This document shows positions 52,829-60,735 of a DNA stretch of 64,000 nucleotides, in pieces. The stretch comes from BOG-908 sp963692875 (lineage in GTDB: Bacteria; Pseudomonadota; Alphaproteobacteria; Acetobacterales; Acetobacteraceae). The position numbers were made by a program, and so were the translations under genes. The stretch covers positions 3,844,001 through 3,908,000 of the forward strand of contig OZ240673.1 of assembly GCA_965198755.1 (NCBI GenBank), read 5' to 3'. The notes under the pieces were generated by a model that was given only the letters and a program-made list of their open reading frames with translations, made no database searches and was not told the origin of the DNA. Numbering within the stretch: the first letter of the stretch is position 1; each line of letters begins with the position of its first letter.

Positions 52829-54415
52829 TCATGCAGCAATTGCCAGTGAATCTACGGGCATATCAAGAGTAGTGGCGGGCCGCCAATTCCAAGGCAGCAG
52901 CGTTGCCAGCTTGTGGGATTTAGTATGCCCCGAGACGATGCGCTTGAGAACGTCGGCCAACCATGCCATTGGCTCTACGCCGTTCAGCTTTGCTGTCTGG
53001 ATCAGCGTCATCGCGATCGCCCAATGACGGGCTCCGCCGTCCGAGCCAGCGAACAGGGCATTCTTGCGTGCCAGGGTGATTGGACGGATCGCGCGTTCGA
53101 CAACGTTCGTGTCCATCTCAATTCGGCCATCGTCGAGGAAGGCAACCAGGCCCGGCCAATGCCGTATTGCGTAGCGCATAGCCTTTGCGAGATCGGACGC
53201 GCCAGAGATGCGCGGCAGCTGATCGTGCAGCCAATCATGCAATGCTTCGACGATCGGCCGACTTCGTGCGCACCGCACCAGCCGCCGGTGTTCGGCGGGA
53301 TGGCCGCGTATCTCAGCCTCGATCGCATATAGGCTGGCCACGCGGGCCAGCAGTTCGGCCGCGATCGGCGACCCGGTAGAGGCATGGAACTGGTAGAAGG
53401 CACGCCGCATGTGCACCCAGCAGAAGGCCAGTCGCACGGATCTGTCGGGGCGATCGCCCGCCAGGCGCTTGAACCCAGCATATCCGTCGACCTGCAGCAC
53501 GCCTTGGAAGCTCGCCAAGTGTCCCGCTGGACGTATGCCCTTACGGTCCTCGGAATAGACGTAGGCGGCCGCCGGGTGAGATGGTCCGCACCATGGGCGA
53601 TCATCAACGGCGTAACACCAAAGCCGCCCTGTCTTCGTCCGGCCGCGTCCAGGATCAAGCACAGGCAGTGTGGTGTCGTCGGCGAATACCTTGCCTGACG
53701 ACAGCACCGTGCTGACCACCAGGTCATAGAGCGGTGTCAGCCACCAGCAGGCCGTGCCGACCCAGTTGCTCAGCGTCGAACGGTCCAGCGCGATGCCCTG
53801 GCGCGCCAGCATCTGGGACTGCCGATACAGCGGCAAGGAATCGCAGAACTTGCTGATGAGAATATGGGTGATCAGAGCCTCGGTCGGCATCCCGCCATCG
53901 ATCGGCCGCGCCGGTGCTTCCGCCACGACGACCGCCTCCTCGCATTTCCGGCAGGCATAACGCGGGCGGCGGGTGACGCGAACCCGCAGTTGCGCAGGCA
54001 CGATGTCGAGCTGTTCGGTGCGCAGCTCACCAATGCTGTGCATCGTGCCGCCGCAGCAGGGACACGCCTCCGGTGCGGCATCAATCACCACCTCATAGCG
54101 CGGCAAGTGGGCGGGCAGTGCCCCATGGTTGCGCGTAGCGCGTGCGGTGCGGGGCTTTGTTGGCGGCGCGACAGCTGCGTCCGGCCCGGCGTGGTTCTCC
54201 GCGATGGTCTGCTCCAAATCCTCCAGCCCGAATTGCAACTGCTCGTCGGTCAACTGCTCCGACCGGCGGCCAAACTGGTGATGGGTCAGGCGCTGGATGA
54301 GCAGGCGGAGCTTGTCATTCTCGGCATGCAGTTCGGATTGCTGAAGCAGCATCGTCCGCAGCATCTGCTGCAACAGGTCGGGGTCATCTGGTAGGGTGTC
54401 AGGGTCGATCTGCAC
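52829..54415 (-). CDS. tnpC: IS66 transposase TnpC
   Basis: A 528-residue IS66 transposase. N-terminal coiled coil and zinc-finger-like motif (CPCCGGTMHSIGE with a following YACRKCEEAVV), DDE core beginning FADDTTLPVLDPGRG, AGFKRLAG region and the C-terminal IS66_C tail with WLADVLKRIVSGH and LLPWNW. Intact. It cuts and joins the IS ends. Confidence 0.95.
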   Translation of the reverse strand: MQIDPDTLPDDPDLLQQMLRTMLLQQSELHAENDKLRLLIQRLTHHQFGRRSEQLTDEQLQFGLEDLEQTIAENHAGPDAAVAPPTKPRTARATRNHGALPAHLPRYEVVIDAAPEACPCCGGTMHSIGELRTEQLDIVPAQLRVRVTRRPRYACRKCEEAVVVAEAPARPIDGGMPTEALITHILISKFCDSLPLYRQSQMLARQGIALDRSTLSNWVGTACWWLTPLYDLVVSTVLSSGKVFADDTTLPVLDPGRGRTKTGRLWCYAVDDRPWCGPSHPAAAYVYSEDRKGIRPAGHLASFQGVLQVDGYAGFKRLAGDRPDRSVRLAFCWVHMRRAFYQFHASTGSPIAAELLARVASLYAIEAEIRGHPAEHRRLVRCARSRPIVEALHDWLHDQLPRISGASDLAKAMRYAIRHWPGLVAFLDDGRIEMDTNVVERAIRPITLARKNALFAGSDGGARHWAIAMTLIQTAKLNGVEPMAWLADVLKRIVSGHTKSHKLATLLPWNWRPATTLDMPVDSLAIAA

Positions 54416-54477
54416 CTAGCGATGGTGCACGAGGCAGCCGCGTCGAAGCCAGCTTTTTAGGCCGCGTAAACCACGGA

Positions 54478-54828
54478 TTACCCGGCGAGTTCCGGCCTGC
54501 GGGGCCGCGCGGGAGCCCGCCACTCGCAACCGTCGAGGAGCGCCGCCAGCTGCGCCGAGGAGAGTGTGATCCGCCCAGTCGTGTCTGCAGATGGCCACAC
54601 GAACTGGCCCTGCTCCAGCCTTTTGGTCAGCATGCAGAGGCCCACGCCATCGTGCCATATCAGCTTGATCAGCCCCGCGCGTCGGCCGCGGAAGGCGAAC
54701 ACGGCACCGCCGAACGGATCCTCGGCCAGGGTCTGCTGCACCAGCATGGCCAGGCCTGTCATACCCTTCCGCATGTCGGTCATGCCGCAAGCCAGGTAGA
54801 CGCGCAGGCCGGACGCGAGCGCGATCAT
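54478..54828 (-). CDS. tnpB: IS66 accessory protein TnpB
   Basis: A 116-residue IS66 Orf2-like protein: VYLACGMTDMRKGMTGLAMLVQ, GGAVFAFRGRRAGLIKLIWHDG and LCMLTKRLEQGQFVWP are the family signature. Overlaps tnpA by four bases. Required with TnpA for efficient transposition in studied IS66 elements. Confidence 0.95.
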   Translation of the reverse strand: MIALASGLRVYLACGMTDMRKGMTGLAMLVQQTLAEDPFGGAVFAFRGRRAGLIKLIWHDGVGLCMLTKRLEQGQFVWPSADTTGRITLSSAQLAALLDGCEWRAPARPRRPELAG

Positions 54829-55319
54829 CGCTCTTCCAGGACACCGAGGACGCGGCGGAGCGCCCGTCCATCGACATGGGCATCCAAGCGTACGACCACC
54901 CCGCTGGGCATGACCAGTTCGATCAGCCCATCAAGACGTGGCGGCGCTGCTGACGTGCACAACGGATGCGCCGCGGCCGGAGCAGGTTGGGCAGTCATGT
55001 GCTGTGGCGGCGCGGGCTCTGTCTCCACCTCTGCAAACCTTGGTGTCGCGCGCGTGATGATCGAGGTTTGCACGCTGAGAAGCTCGCGCCGCCACGTATA
55101 CAGCTGCCCGGAACTGATCGCGTATTTGCGGGCGACCTCAGTCGGCGTCAGGCCGGGACCAAGGCTCTCGGCGACAATTTCTCGCTTCTGCTCTAGGCTC
55201 CATCGCCGACGCTCGCTGCGGGTGATGATCTCGACGCGGTCGCTCCGAGCACTACTACGACTACTCGTACGAGCGCTCTCATCAATGTCGGCTGCTGGCA
55301 GGATGTCGTCCATCGCCAA
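54825..55319 (-). CDS. tnpA: IS66 accessory protein TnpA
   Basis: A 164-residue helix-turn-helix protein: RRRWSLEQKREIVAESLGPG, TEVARKYAISSGQLYTWRREL is the DNA-binding part; the C-terminal half ends with MPSGVVVRLDAHVDGRALRRVL, as in IS66 TnpA. First gene of the element, 31 bases inside the right end. Confidence 0.92.
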   Translation of the reverse strand: MAMDDILPAADIDESARTSSRSSARSDRVEIITRSERRRWSLEQKREIVAESLGPGLTPTEVARKYAISSGQLYTWRRELLSVQTSIITRATPRFAEVETEPAPPQHMTAQPAPAAAHPLCTSAAPPRLDGLIELVMPSGVVVRLDAHVDGRALRRVLGVLEER

Positions 55320-55349
55320 CTTGCATCACGGCGACACGGCGTGCCGCCA

Positions 55350-55372
55350 TGTGCCGCCGCCGCGCCGCTTAC
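55350..55372. repeat. Right terminal end of IS66 copy 1
   Basis: The top strand ends GCCGCCGCCGCGCCGCTTAC; read inward on the other strand it begins GTAAGCGGCG, the usual IS66 terminus. Confidence 0.6.
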
Positions 55373-55595
55373 GCGAGACAGCGCGTTCGGGCCATAACTT
55401 CGTTCTTGCGGAGTAGAAAGGGCCTCTTCCGAGGCGTCGCGGCTATCAACGCCGGCAGAGCGGGCCGAATGCTCGCTCTATAATGGGACCGCTGCCGAAC
55501 CGTGGTGCAGGATTGTCAGTCAGCGTTGATAAGTCACCAGGGAGTGGAGTGCGCCCCTGGGAGTGGACAGATCGGGCAATCCGAATTGATCCCCC

Positions 55596-55990
55596 TTGCT
55601 GGGCTTCCGGAGGATGGGAGCGAATGGTGGGCCGACAGGCGCTGGAGATAAGTTTCTAAAGGGGGCTTTGAAGCATGGTACCCGCGCCGACAAGCGGGAG
55701 CACCTCCGTCGTCACCGGCCCCGTGAGGTCTCCGTCAGCCAAGGCTGCAAGCTGATGGGCCTGTCGCGATCCACCTTCTACGGTATGCCCTCGGCAGCGC
55801 TGAAGGCCGGCGAACTCCTCGCGCGGATCGGGGCGACCAGCGACGAGTTCGAGGTGAGCGATGCGAGCGCGGCGCTCGCTGACAGCCAAGGCGTGCCGTT
55901 CGACCATAAGCCTCCAGAGGGTCGCTAACATCCGAGTTTACGATATGTTCTAGTGGCCGCACATAGGTCGATCGGTGGCGTGTGGAGCCG
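55596..55990 (+). pseudogene. IS3-family OrfB fragment
   Basis: The frame from 55596 reads REVSVSQGCKLMGLSRSTFY, the N-terminus of IS3 OrfB transposases, then LARIGATSDEFE. After 55860 a shifted frame gives RRSLTAKACRSTI and RVANI, recalling the RRLTAKLRR...HKRVxRI segment. The integrase core is missing. A truncated and frameshifted scrap between two IS66 copies. Confidence 0.65.
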
Positions 55991-56061
55991 CGGAAGCTGT
56001 GAGATGCGTCGCGTCCAGTGGGTATCCATCCGGTGGGCACCGCGGCGGCGTGGGTTAAGCC

Positions 56062-56283
56062 TCAGCTGCCAGTGTCGTTTCGCCTGTAGTTGGGCATAAG
56101 CTCTTTGAGGCTGTCGATCCCGAACGGGGTAAAGGCCCGCGTGGTGGTGTCGTTGATGTCACAGACCCAGAGGCACCCGTCTTCCGGCTCCATGTCGTCG
56201 GCGATTGTGTGCAGCCACTCTTCATCTTCCACCAACATTTCAGCGACGCGGGCGATGGTGAACACGTAACTTGGCGCAGCCAC
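56062..56283 (-). CDS. Small IS66-associated protein
   Basis: About 73 residues from a GTG at 56283, 2 bases after the tnpC stop. Acidic sequence YVFTIARVAEMLVEDEEWLH, then MEPEDGCLWVCD and AFTPFGIDSLKELM. I recall very similar small proteins behind tnpC in other alphaproteobacterial IS66 copies; no function is assigned. Confidence 0.7.
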   Translation of the reverse strand: MAAPSYVFTIARVAEMLVEDEEWLHTIADDMEPEDGCLWVCDINDTTTRAFTPFGIDSLKELMPNYRRNDTGS

Positions 56284-56285
56284 GC

Positions 56286-57974
56286 CTAGGCCGCCTTGCG
56301 CATCGCGGCATCTGTCTGTCGCCAATGCCAGGGCAGCAATTCGTCAAGTCTGCTTGCGGGGTACTGGGCGATACTGGCAAGTACATGGGCGAGCCACGCC
56401 TGAGGATCGACGTCATTCATCTTGGCGGTGACAATCAAGCTGTACATCACCGCCGCACGCTGGCCGCCGCGATCCGAACCGGCGAACAGCCATGATTTTC
56501 TGCCAAGTGCAATTCCCCTCAGCGCCCGTTCCGCCGCGTTATTCGTCAGGCATATCTCGCCATCATCGAGGAACCTGGCAAACACCACCCAGCGCTTCAG
56601 CATGTAGTCCATGGCTTTTGCCACGTCGTTCGAGCCGGACAACTTGCCGCGTTGCTCGCGCATCCACGCGTGCAGATCGGCCACCTTGGGTGCGCTCAGT
56701 TCCTGGCGTCTGGCGCGGCGCTGGTCCGCACGGCATCTACTAATGTCGCGTTCAATGCTGAACAGTTCGTCCATGCGCCGCACGGCATCCAGGCACAGCG
56801 GTGATATCACGGCGGGCTGCTTGCCCTGCGACTTTCGGCGGGCAGCGGCTTCGATGTCGGCCAGCACGAAGAACTTTCGGCGTGCATGCGCCCAACACCC
56901 GGCTTCGAGAATCAAGCCAGGGTCGCGGTGTTCCGCATAAAGCTTCCCGTAGCCGCCATAGGCATCGGCCTGCAGGATGCCGGCATAGGTGGCAAGGTGC
57001 GCCTGCGGATGTTGCCCGCCGCGGTCACGTGAATAGTAAAACACCGCAGCAGGCGGAGCCGGGCCACCAAAGGGCCGATCATCACGCACATAGACCCAGA
57101 GACGGGCGATATCGGTCTTGCCGCGCGCCAGCACGGGCACCGTGGTGTCGTCACCATGCAGCCGGCTGGCGGCCATCACGTGGGCGCGCAGCCGGTCAAA
57201 CAGCGGCATCAACGCCACGGTGCAGGCACCCACCTGGTCGGCCAATGTGGACAGGCTCAGCGGCACGCCTTCTCGGGCGTAGCGTTCTGCCTGGCGGTTC
57301 AGCGGCTGATGTTGGCCGAATTTCTCGAACATGATCATCGCGAGCAGGCTCGGGCCGCCCCAGCCGCGCGGGGTCACGCGGAATGGCGCAGGCGGCTGGC
57401 TGATCGCCTCGCAATCACGGCAGGTAAACTTCTCCCGCACATGCTGGATCACCTTCCAGCGGCGCGGGATCACCTCCAGCGTCTCGGTCACATCCTCGCC
57501 CAACTTGGCCAGGCGTGCACCGCCGCAACAAAGGCAGGCGGAGGGCGCCGGCTCAACCACCCGCTCGCGCGGCAGGTGCGCAGGGAATGGCCGGCGAGCC
57601 GGGCGTGTGCGTGTGAACGCGGCCACCTGGCTGGTTTTGGCGGCGGCGGCCTCGGCGGCCAGATCATCCTCTGTCGCTGACGCCTCCAGCTCCTCCAACT
57701 GGAACTCCATCTGATCCAGCAGTCGGGTGGTGCGCTCCGACCGCGGCCCAAACCGATCCCGGTTGAGCTTGGCGATCTCCAGCTTCAGATGCGCGATCAG
57801 CGCCTGGTCGCTGGAGCATCTTGCCACTGCGGCGGCCGCCTCCGCGCGCGCCGCCAGCAGCGCCGCTTTCAGCGCATCAATGTCATCTGGCAGGGCGGCA
57901 AGTTCGGCGTTCACACCAGCCAGTGAATCACAAACGCCGTGGCCGCGCAGAGCCTTTTTGACGGCACACCACAA
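56286..57974 (-). CDS. tnpC: IS66 transposase TnpC, copy 2
   Basis: Up to 562 residues; the first 20 (before VNAELAALPDD) may not be translated. Long coiled coil with GPRSERTTRLLDQMEFQLEE, the zinc motif CLCCGGARLAKLGED, DDE core from LHGDDTTVPVLARGKTDIA, the AGILQADAYGGYGKLY strand and the C-terminal LAHVLASIAQYPASRLDELLPW. All intact. Confidence 0.95.
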   Translation of the reverse strand: MWCAVKKALRGHGVCDSLAGVNAELAALPDDIDALKAALLAARAEAAAAVARCSSDQALIAHLKLEIAKLNRDRFGPRSERTTRLLDQMEFQLEELEASATEDDLAAEAAAAKTSQVAAFTRTRPARRPFPAHLPRERVVEPAPSACLCCGGARLAKLGEDVTETLEVIPRRWKVIQHVREKFTCRDCEAISQPPAPFRVTPRGWGGPSLLAMIMFEKFGQHQPLNRQAERYAREGVPLSLSTLADQVGACTVALMPLFDRLRAHVMAASRLHGDDTTVPVLARGKTDIARLWVYVRDDRPFGGPAPPAAVFYYSRDRGGQHPQAHLATYAGILQADAYGGYGKLYAEHRDPGLILEAGCWAHARRKFFVLADIEAAARRKSQGKQPAVISPLCLDAVRRMDELFSIERDISRCRADQRRARRQELSAPKVADLHAWMREQRGKLSGSNDVAKAMDYMLKRWVVFARFLDDGEICLTNNAAERALRGIALGRKSWLFAGSDRGGQRAAVMYSLIVTAKMNDVDPQAWLAHVLASIAQYPASRLDELLPWHWRQTDAAMRKAA

Positions 57975-57983
57975 ATTATTCGA

Positions 57984-58331
57984 CTATCCGGCAAGCTCCG
58001 GACGCCAGGTATGCTGCGGGTTGCGCCAGTCGATCGCTTCCAGAAGATAGCTCATCTGACCCGGGGTCAGCGCAACCACGCCGTCCACCGTCTGCGGCCA
58101 GACAAAGCGCCCCCGGTCCAGCCGCTTGGCATACAGCGACAGCCCGATCCCATCATGCCACAGCGCCTTGATCAACGAACCGCTGCGGCCGCGGAACACG
58201 AACACGTCGCCCGCAAACGGATCCCGCCCAAGGCCTTCCTGCACCTGCCGCGCAAGGCCGTGCATGCCGCGGCGCATGTCGGTGTGCCCGGTCGCGATCC
58301 AGATGCGCACCCCACTTGCGATCGGGATCAT
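57984..58331 (-). CDS. tnpB: IS66 accessory protein TnpB, copy 2
   Basis: A 115-residue protein with VRIWIATGHTDMRRGMHGLARQVQ, DPFAGDVFVFRGRSGSLIKALWHDG and LSLYAKRLDRGRFVWP, the IS66 Orf2 signature. Four-base overlap with tnpA; 9 bases before the tnpC frame. Confidence 0.95.
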   Translation of the reverse strand: MIPIASGVRIWIATGHTDMRRGMHGLARQVQEGLGRDPFAGDVFVFRGRSGSLIKALWHDGIGLSLYAKRLDRGRFVWPQTVDGVVALTPGQMSYLLEAIDWRNPQHTWRPELAG

Positions 58332-58675
58332 CGCAAGGCCCGCAGCGCCGCGGTCACCAACTCGGGCGACGCAAGCGTGGCGATCTTCAGCCGAGTGCCA
58401 TTGGCCAGTTCGACGAGGATAGCTGTCGCGTCCAGCGGTGCCGATGCCGGCGGCGCTTCAGCTGTCAGAACTGCCGGCGCAAAGGCAGCGCCAGCTCGAA
58501 CTGCCAACGCCTGTTCCCGCCATTTGTAGACCAGGCTGGTCGAAACCTCGAACCGGCGGGCGATATCTGCAACGATCGCACCAGGTGCAAAAGCCGCCGT
58601 CAAAATTCGCTCCCGGTCCTCGTCGCTCCATCGGCGTCGACGCTCGGGCCCCGTCAGCAATGTTATCTGGGCCAT
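58328..58675 (-). CDS. tnpA: IS66 accessory protein TnpA, copy 2
   Basis: A 115-residue helix-turn-helix protein: RRRRWSDEDRERILTAAFAPG, VADIARRFEVSTSLVYKWREQ and a C-terminal VELANGTRLKIATLASPELVTAALRALR. Shorter than copy 1 TnpA. Preceded by a leader codon run and a hairpin that hides a strong ribosome binding site. Confidence 0.92.
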   Translation of the reverse strand: MAQITLLTGPERRRRWSDEDRERILTAAFAPGAIVADIARRFEVSTSLVYKWREQALAVRAGAAFAPAVLTAEAPPASAPLDATAILVELANGTRLKIATLASPELVTAALRALR

Positions 58676-58698
58676 GCTGTGCTAATAAGCGTGCTCAT
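58663..58698 (-). CDS. Possible 11-codon leader peptide overlapping tnpA
   Basis: Reads MSTLISTAWPR and stops 10 bases inside tnpA. Its ATG is 5 bases behind AAGGAGG, the only strong ribosome binding site ahead of tnpA, and both lie in the palindrome 58691-58718. It may couple translation to tnpA. Confidence 0.4.
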   Translation of the reverse strand: MSTLISTAWPR

Positions 58699-58718
58699 AA
58701 GGACCTCCTTACGAGCAC
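58691..58718. repeat. 28-base near-perfect palindrome at the head of IS66 copy 2
   Basis: Arms GTGCTC(A/G)TAAGGA around a CC centre, 13 of 14 positions paired. On the transcript it would fold over the AAGGAGG ribosome binding site. It may be the element's terminus, a translational switch, or both. Confidence 0.7.
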
Positions 58719-58867
58719 AGCCTCGCAATCAGCCCTTCACCCGCACAAGGCGGCCTCCGGCGGAGGGATACTCCAGTGGGGTCGCCGGCAAGTTTTCGCG
58801 ATACACACGAGGACTGCGGCGGTAGGTCCGAGTCTGTCAGGCCGTCGCCAGGGCCCCCAGGAGAGCT

Positions 58868-59053
58868 ATGACCTCGTCACGCCACCTTGTTGCACTGCTG
58901 CAGAGCCACGTTGCCGGAGACGAGCAACGCTTGATTACGGCAGCGACGCAGATCGCTGCCCAGGAGGCGCGGCAAGGTCATGGCAAGCTCGCCCAAGAAC
59001 CGGCAGTGGGTCAGTTTGAACCGGCCCGGGACTTTAATCCTATGACAACCTAA
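58868..59053 (+). pseudogene. N-terminal stub of an AAA-family ATPase
   Basis: ATG 58868 with GGAGAG upstream begins SSRHLVALLQSHVAGDEQRL, then QIAAQEARQGHGKLAQE. This is the start of AAA ATPases that are encoded beside subtilisin-like proteases (typical IKALLKSHxDGDDxxFxxxAxQVAAxEARxGHGKLAxE). After GKLAQE the sequence diverges and stops; the ATPase core is gone. Confidence 0.55.
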
Positions 59054-59446
59054 TCAGGGCGGAATGGGTGAAGTGCGGAACGCGCCCGCGTCCGGCGCTG
59101 AAACGGGCGCTACTATGCCATAGACGCTGCCTTGCGGAAGGCGATACCAGGCCGACCCATCCCAGCAGTCGTGAGTGACGTTCATGATAGCGCGACAGGA
59201 GACTCTACCGGGAATTTTTCGTGCATAACGATGAGGCTCGGCGGGAAAGAGTTCGTGCCAAGCGTTGCCGTCCCAGCATCGGCGCCCATCGATTGCACCG
59301 CACTCCCAAGACGTGCCGGCGGGTATGAAAGCTCCCGGCTTCGGCATACTTGCTGATTCATTCCGCCCATAGAAAGTCGCTTCCTGAGCCTGGGCAGCGT
59401 TCAAAACGGCAAAAAACAGTCCGCAAGTCAGCAACACCGATCGCAT
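59054..59446 (-). CDS. Small exported protein of unknown function
   Basis: A 130-residue protein with a clear signal peptide (LLTCGLFFAVLNAAQA, cleavage before QEATF). The mature part has four Cys and two repeats of the type ECGAIDGRRCWDGNAWHEL and CWDGSAWYRLP. Those W-D-G-x-x-W repeats suggest a small secreted carbohydrate- or wall-binding fold. Family not recognised. Confidence 0.65.
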   Translation of the reverse strand: MRSVLLTCGLFFAVLNAAQAQEATFYGRNESASMPKPGAFIPAGTSWECGAIDGRRCWDGNAWHELFPAEPHRYARKIPGRVSCRAIMNVTHDCWDGSAWYRLPQGSVYGIVAPVSAPDAGAFRTSPIPP

Positions 59447-59456
59447 TATAGCCCCC

Positions 59457-59491
59457 GGAGGCGGAGCAGTCGTTAGCGCTGCTCCGTCTCC
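59457..59491 (-). terminator. Strong hairpin at the end of the IS1-like transposase gene
   Basis: GGAGGCGGAGCAG and CTGCTCCGTCTCC form a 13-bp stem with one mismatch around a 9-base loop, spanning the transposase stop at 59473. No U-tract, so a Rho-assisted terminator or an mRNA-stabilising stem. Confidence 0.5.
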
Positions 59492-60315
59492 CAGTTTTCC
59501 AGGACTTTCACCATGTCTTCAAGCTCCCAAAGCGTGGTGCTAACGCCAGCCGCCATTGCCGGGGTGCAACGTAGGGTCTGGTGAATGCGCACGAAGTTGT
59601 AATGCATGGTGTGGATGGCGACCGAGTGTTCATGGTTTTCGGCTTTTTTTGAGAAGGCGTTCGTAAGGCGCGTGAACCGGCGGCTGCCCATGCGCAGGGT
59701 CAGGTTGGCACGCTCGGCGTAGCTGGTGCTGACGTGCGCCTTATCAGGGCGCCCTTCAACGCGCTTCTGGGTGGCGCCCGTGCAAACGCCGGGGCTGTAG
59801 CGCCCGGCGCCTGGCGCGTCGCCGTAGTGCTTCACCAGCATGGCGTAGTCGATCTCGGCGCCGAACGCGCTCTCAACGGCCTCTAAATATGGGCGGTGCC
59901 CATCGCTGGTGAGCTGTACCCTGTTTGCCAGCCGTCCAGCCAGGTCTCCCATGAAGTGGTGGGCCGCGTCCGCGTCGCGTGAGCCGACGTAGAAGGACGG
60001 GATGAGCTTCGTGTCGGCATCAATCGCCAGCCACGTCCAGCAGTCACCAGCGCCTTCCGGAGCGGCCTTGGCGGTCTCGACGTTCCGCTTCTTCGCGTAA
60101 ACGAAGGCCCAAATCTCATCGACCTGGATGCGTTTGCAGGTCAGGTTGCGCATGACGCGATCCTGATACTCAGAGAAGGCTTCGCCCGCGTCCTCTAGCA
60201 GCTTGACGATGGTGTTTTTGCTCGCGCCGGTCGTCCGGCTGATGGCCCGTATCGACATGCCCTCGACCATCAGGCCGAGGATTTTAGCGCGGTCGGTGCG
60301 GGAGAGCTTGTTCAT
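59473..60315 (-). CDS. IS1-like DDE transposase
   Basis: About 280 residues from ATG 60315 (NKLSRTDRAKILGLMVEGMS). N-terminal helix-turn-helix with SIRAISRTTGASKNTIVKLLEDAG, then a DDE-type core: VDEIWAFVYAKKRN, WTWLAIDADTKLIPSFYVG, LTSDGHRPYLEAVE, and the C-terminal ERANLTLRMGSRRFTRLTNAFSKK and FVRIHQTLRCTPAMAAG. These are usually annotated as IS1 family. No terminal repeats are evident, so it may be a solitary or domesticated copy. Confidence 0.88.
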   Translation of the reverse strand: MNKLSRTDRAKILGLMVEGMSIRAISRTTGASKNTIVKLLEDAGEAFSEYQDRVMRNLTCKRIQVDEIWAFVYAKKRNVETAKAAPEGAGDCWTWLAIDADTKLIPSFYVGSRDADAAHHFMGDLAGRLANRVQLTSDGHRPYLEAVESAFGAEIDYAMLVKHYGDAPGAGRYSPGVCTGATQKRVEGRPDKAHVSTSYAERANLTLRMGSRRFTRLTNAFSKKAENHEHSVAIHTMHYNFVRIHQTLRCTPAMAAGVSTTLWELEDMVKVLENWETEQR

Positions 60316-60426
60316 GAGCACACTATGCAATCACGCCTGACATCCGTCAAGCATAAAGGTCAGTTTAACGCATGGCGTTCAGTAGCATGTTGACACCGCC
60401 GCTCGACTCCGGTATTGTCAGTCAGC

Positions 60427-60720
60427 ATGAAGGTTGAGTTTGTCGATGCCAATCTCGCCCGGATATGCACCGATGAGGCGCACCGGATGGGTTTGCCGTT
60501 TGCGGTCATAAAGGGCGCCAGGAACAAGTTGCTTCAGCTGGAAGCCGCTGCCGACGAGAGAGACCTAAGGGAACTGAAGGGGTTGAAATACAAAAAGCTG
60601 ATGGGAAACCGAGAGGGTCAGAGGTCGATCCGTGTTAACGACCAATATAGGATCGTGTTTACGATTTCTGACGGCAGCAAACCTGTCATCACTGTTCTTG
60701 AGATTGGCGATACGCACTGA
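60427..60720 (+). CDS. HigB/RelE-type toxin
   Basis: A 97-residue RelE-superfamily toxin, start at ATG 60427 (a TTG at 60415 adds 4). RNKLLQLEAAADERDLRELKGLKYKKL and GQRSIRVNDQYRIVFTI are the HigB signature with the Arg/Tyr residues of ribosome-dependent mRNA cleavage. Followed 15 bases later by the HigA-type gene. GC is about 50 %, below the surrounding DNA. Confidence 0.9.
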   Translation: MKVEFVDANLARICTDEAHRMGLPFAVIKGARNKLLQLEAAADERDLRELKGLKYKKLMGNREGQRSIRVNDQYRIVFTISDGSKPVITVLEIGDTH

Positions 60721-60735
60721 GGAGGGGGTCAAAAC

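Larger units (their letters stand above)
52801..55372 (-). mobile_element. IS66-family element, copy 1
   Basis: About 2.57 kb holding tnpA, tnpB and tnpC on the minus strand, the normal IS66 size. The right end carries GTAAGCGGCG-type sequence (55350-55372 on the complementary strand). The left end is set to about 52801 (TAAGG...GCTGCGGCA) but the match is weak, and I find no 8-base target duplication, so the left border is approximate. Confidence 0.75.
56062..58718 (-). mobile_element. IS66-family element, copy 2
   Basis: About 2.66 kb with the full tnpA-tnpB-tnpC set plus a small fourth gene. It is a different lineage from copy 1: the TnpC proteins differ in length (562 against 528) and sequence. 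The right border is taken at the palindrome 58691-58718; the left border is not resolved. Confidence 0.75.

Noticed and set aside
55656..55931. Minus-strand frame within the IS3 fragment
   Set aside because: The plus strand carries recognisable OrfB sequence; the opposite frame is a shadow.
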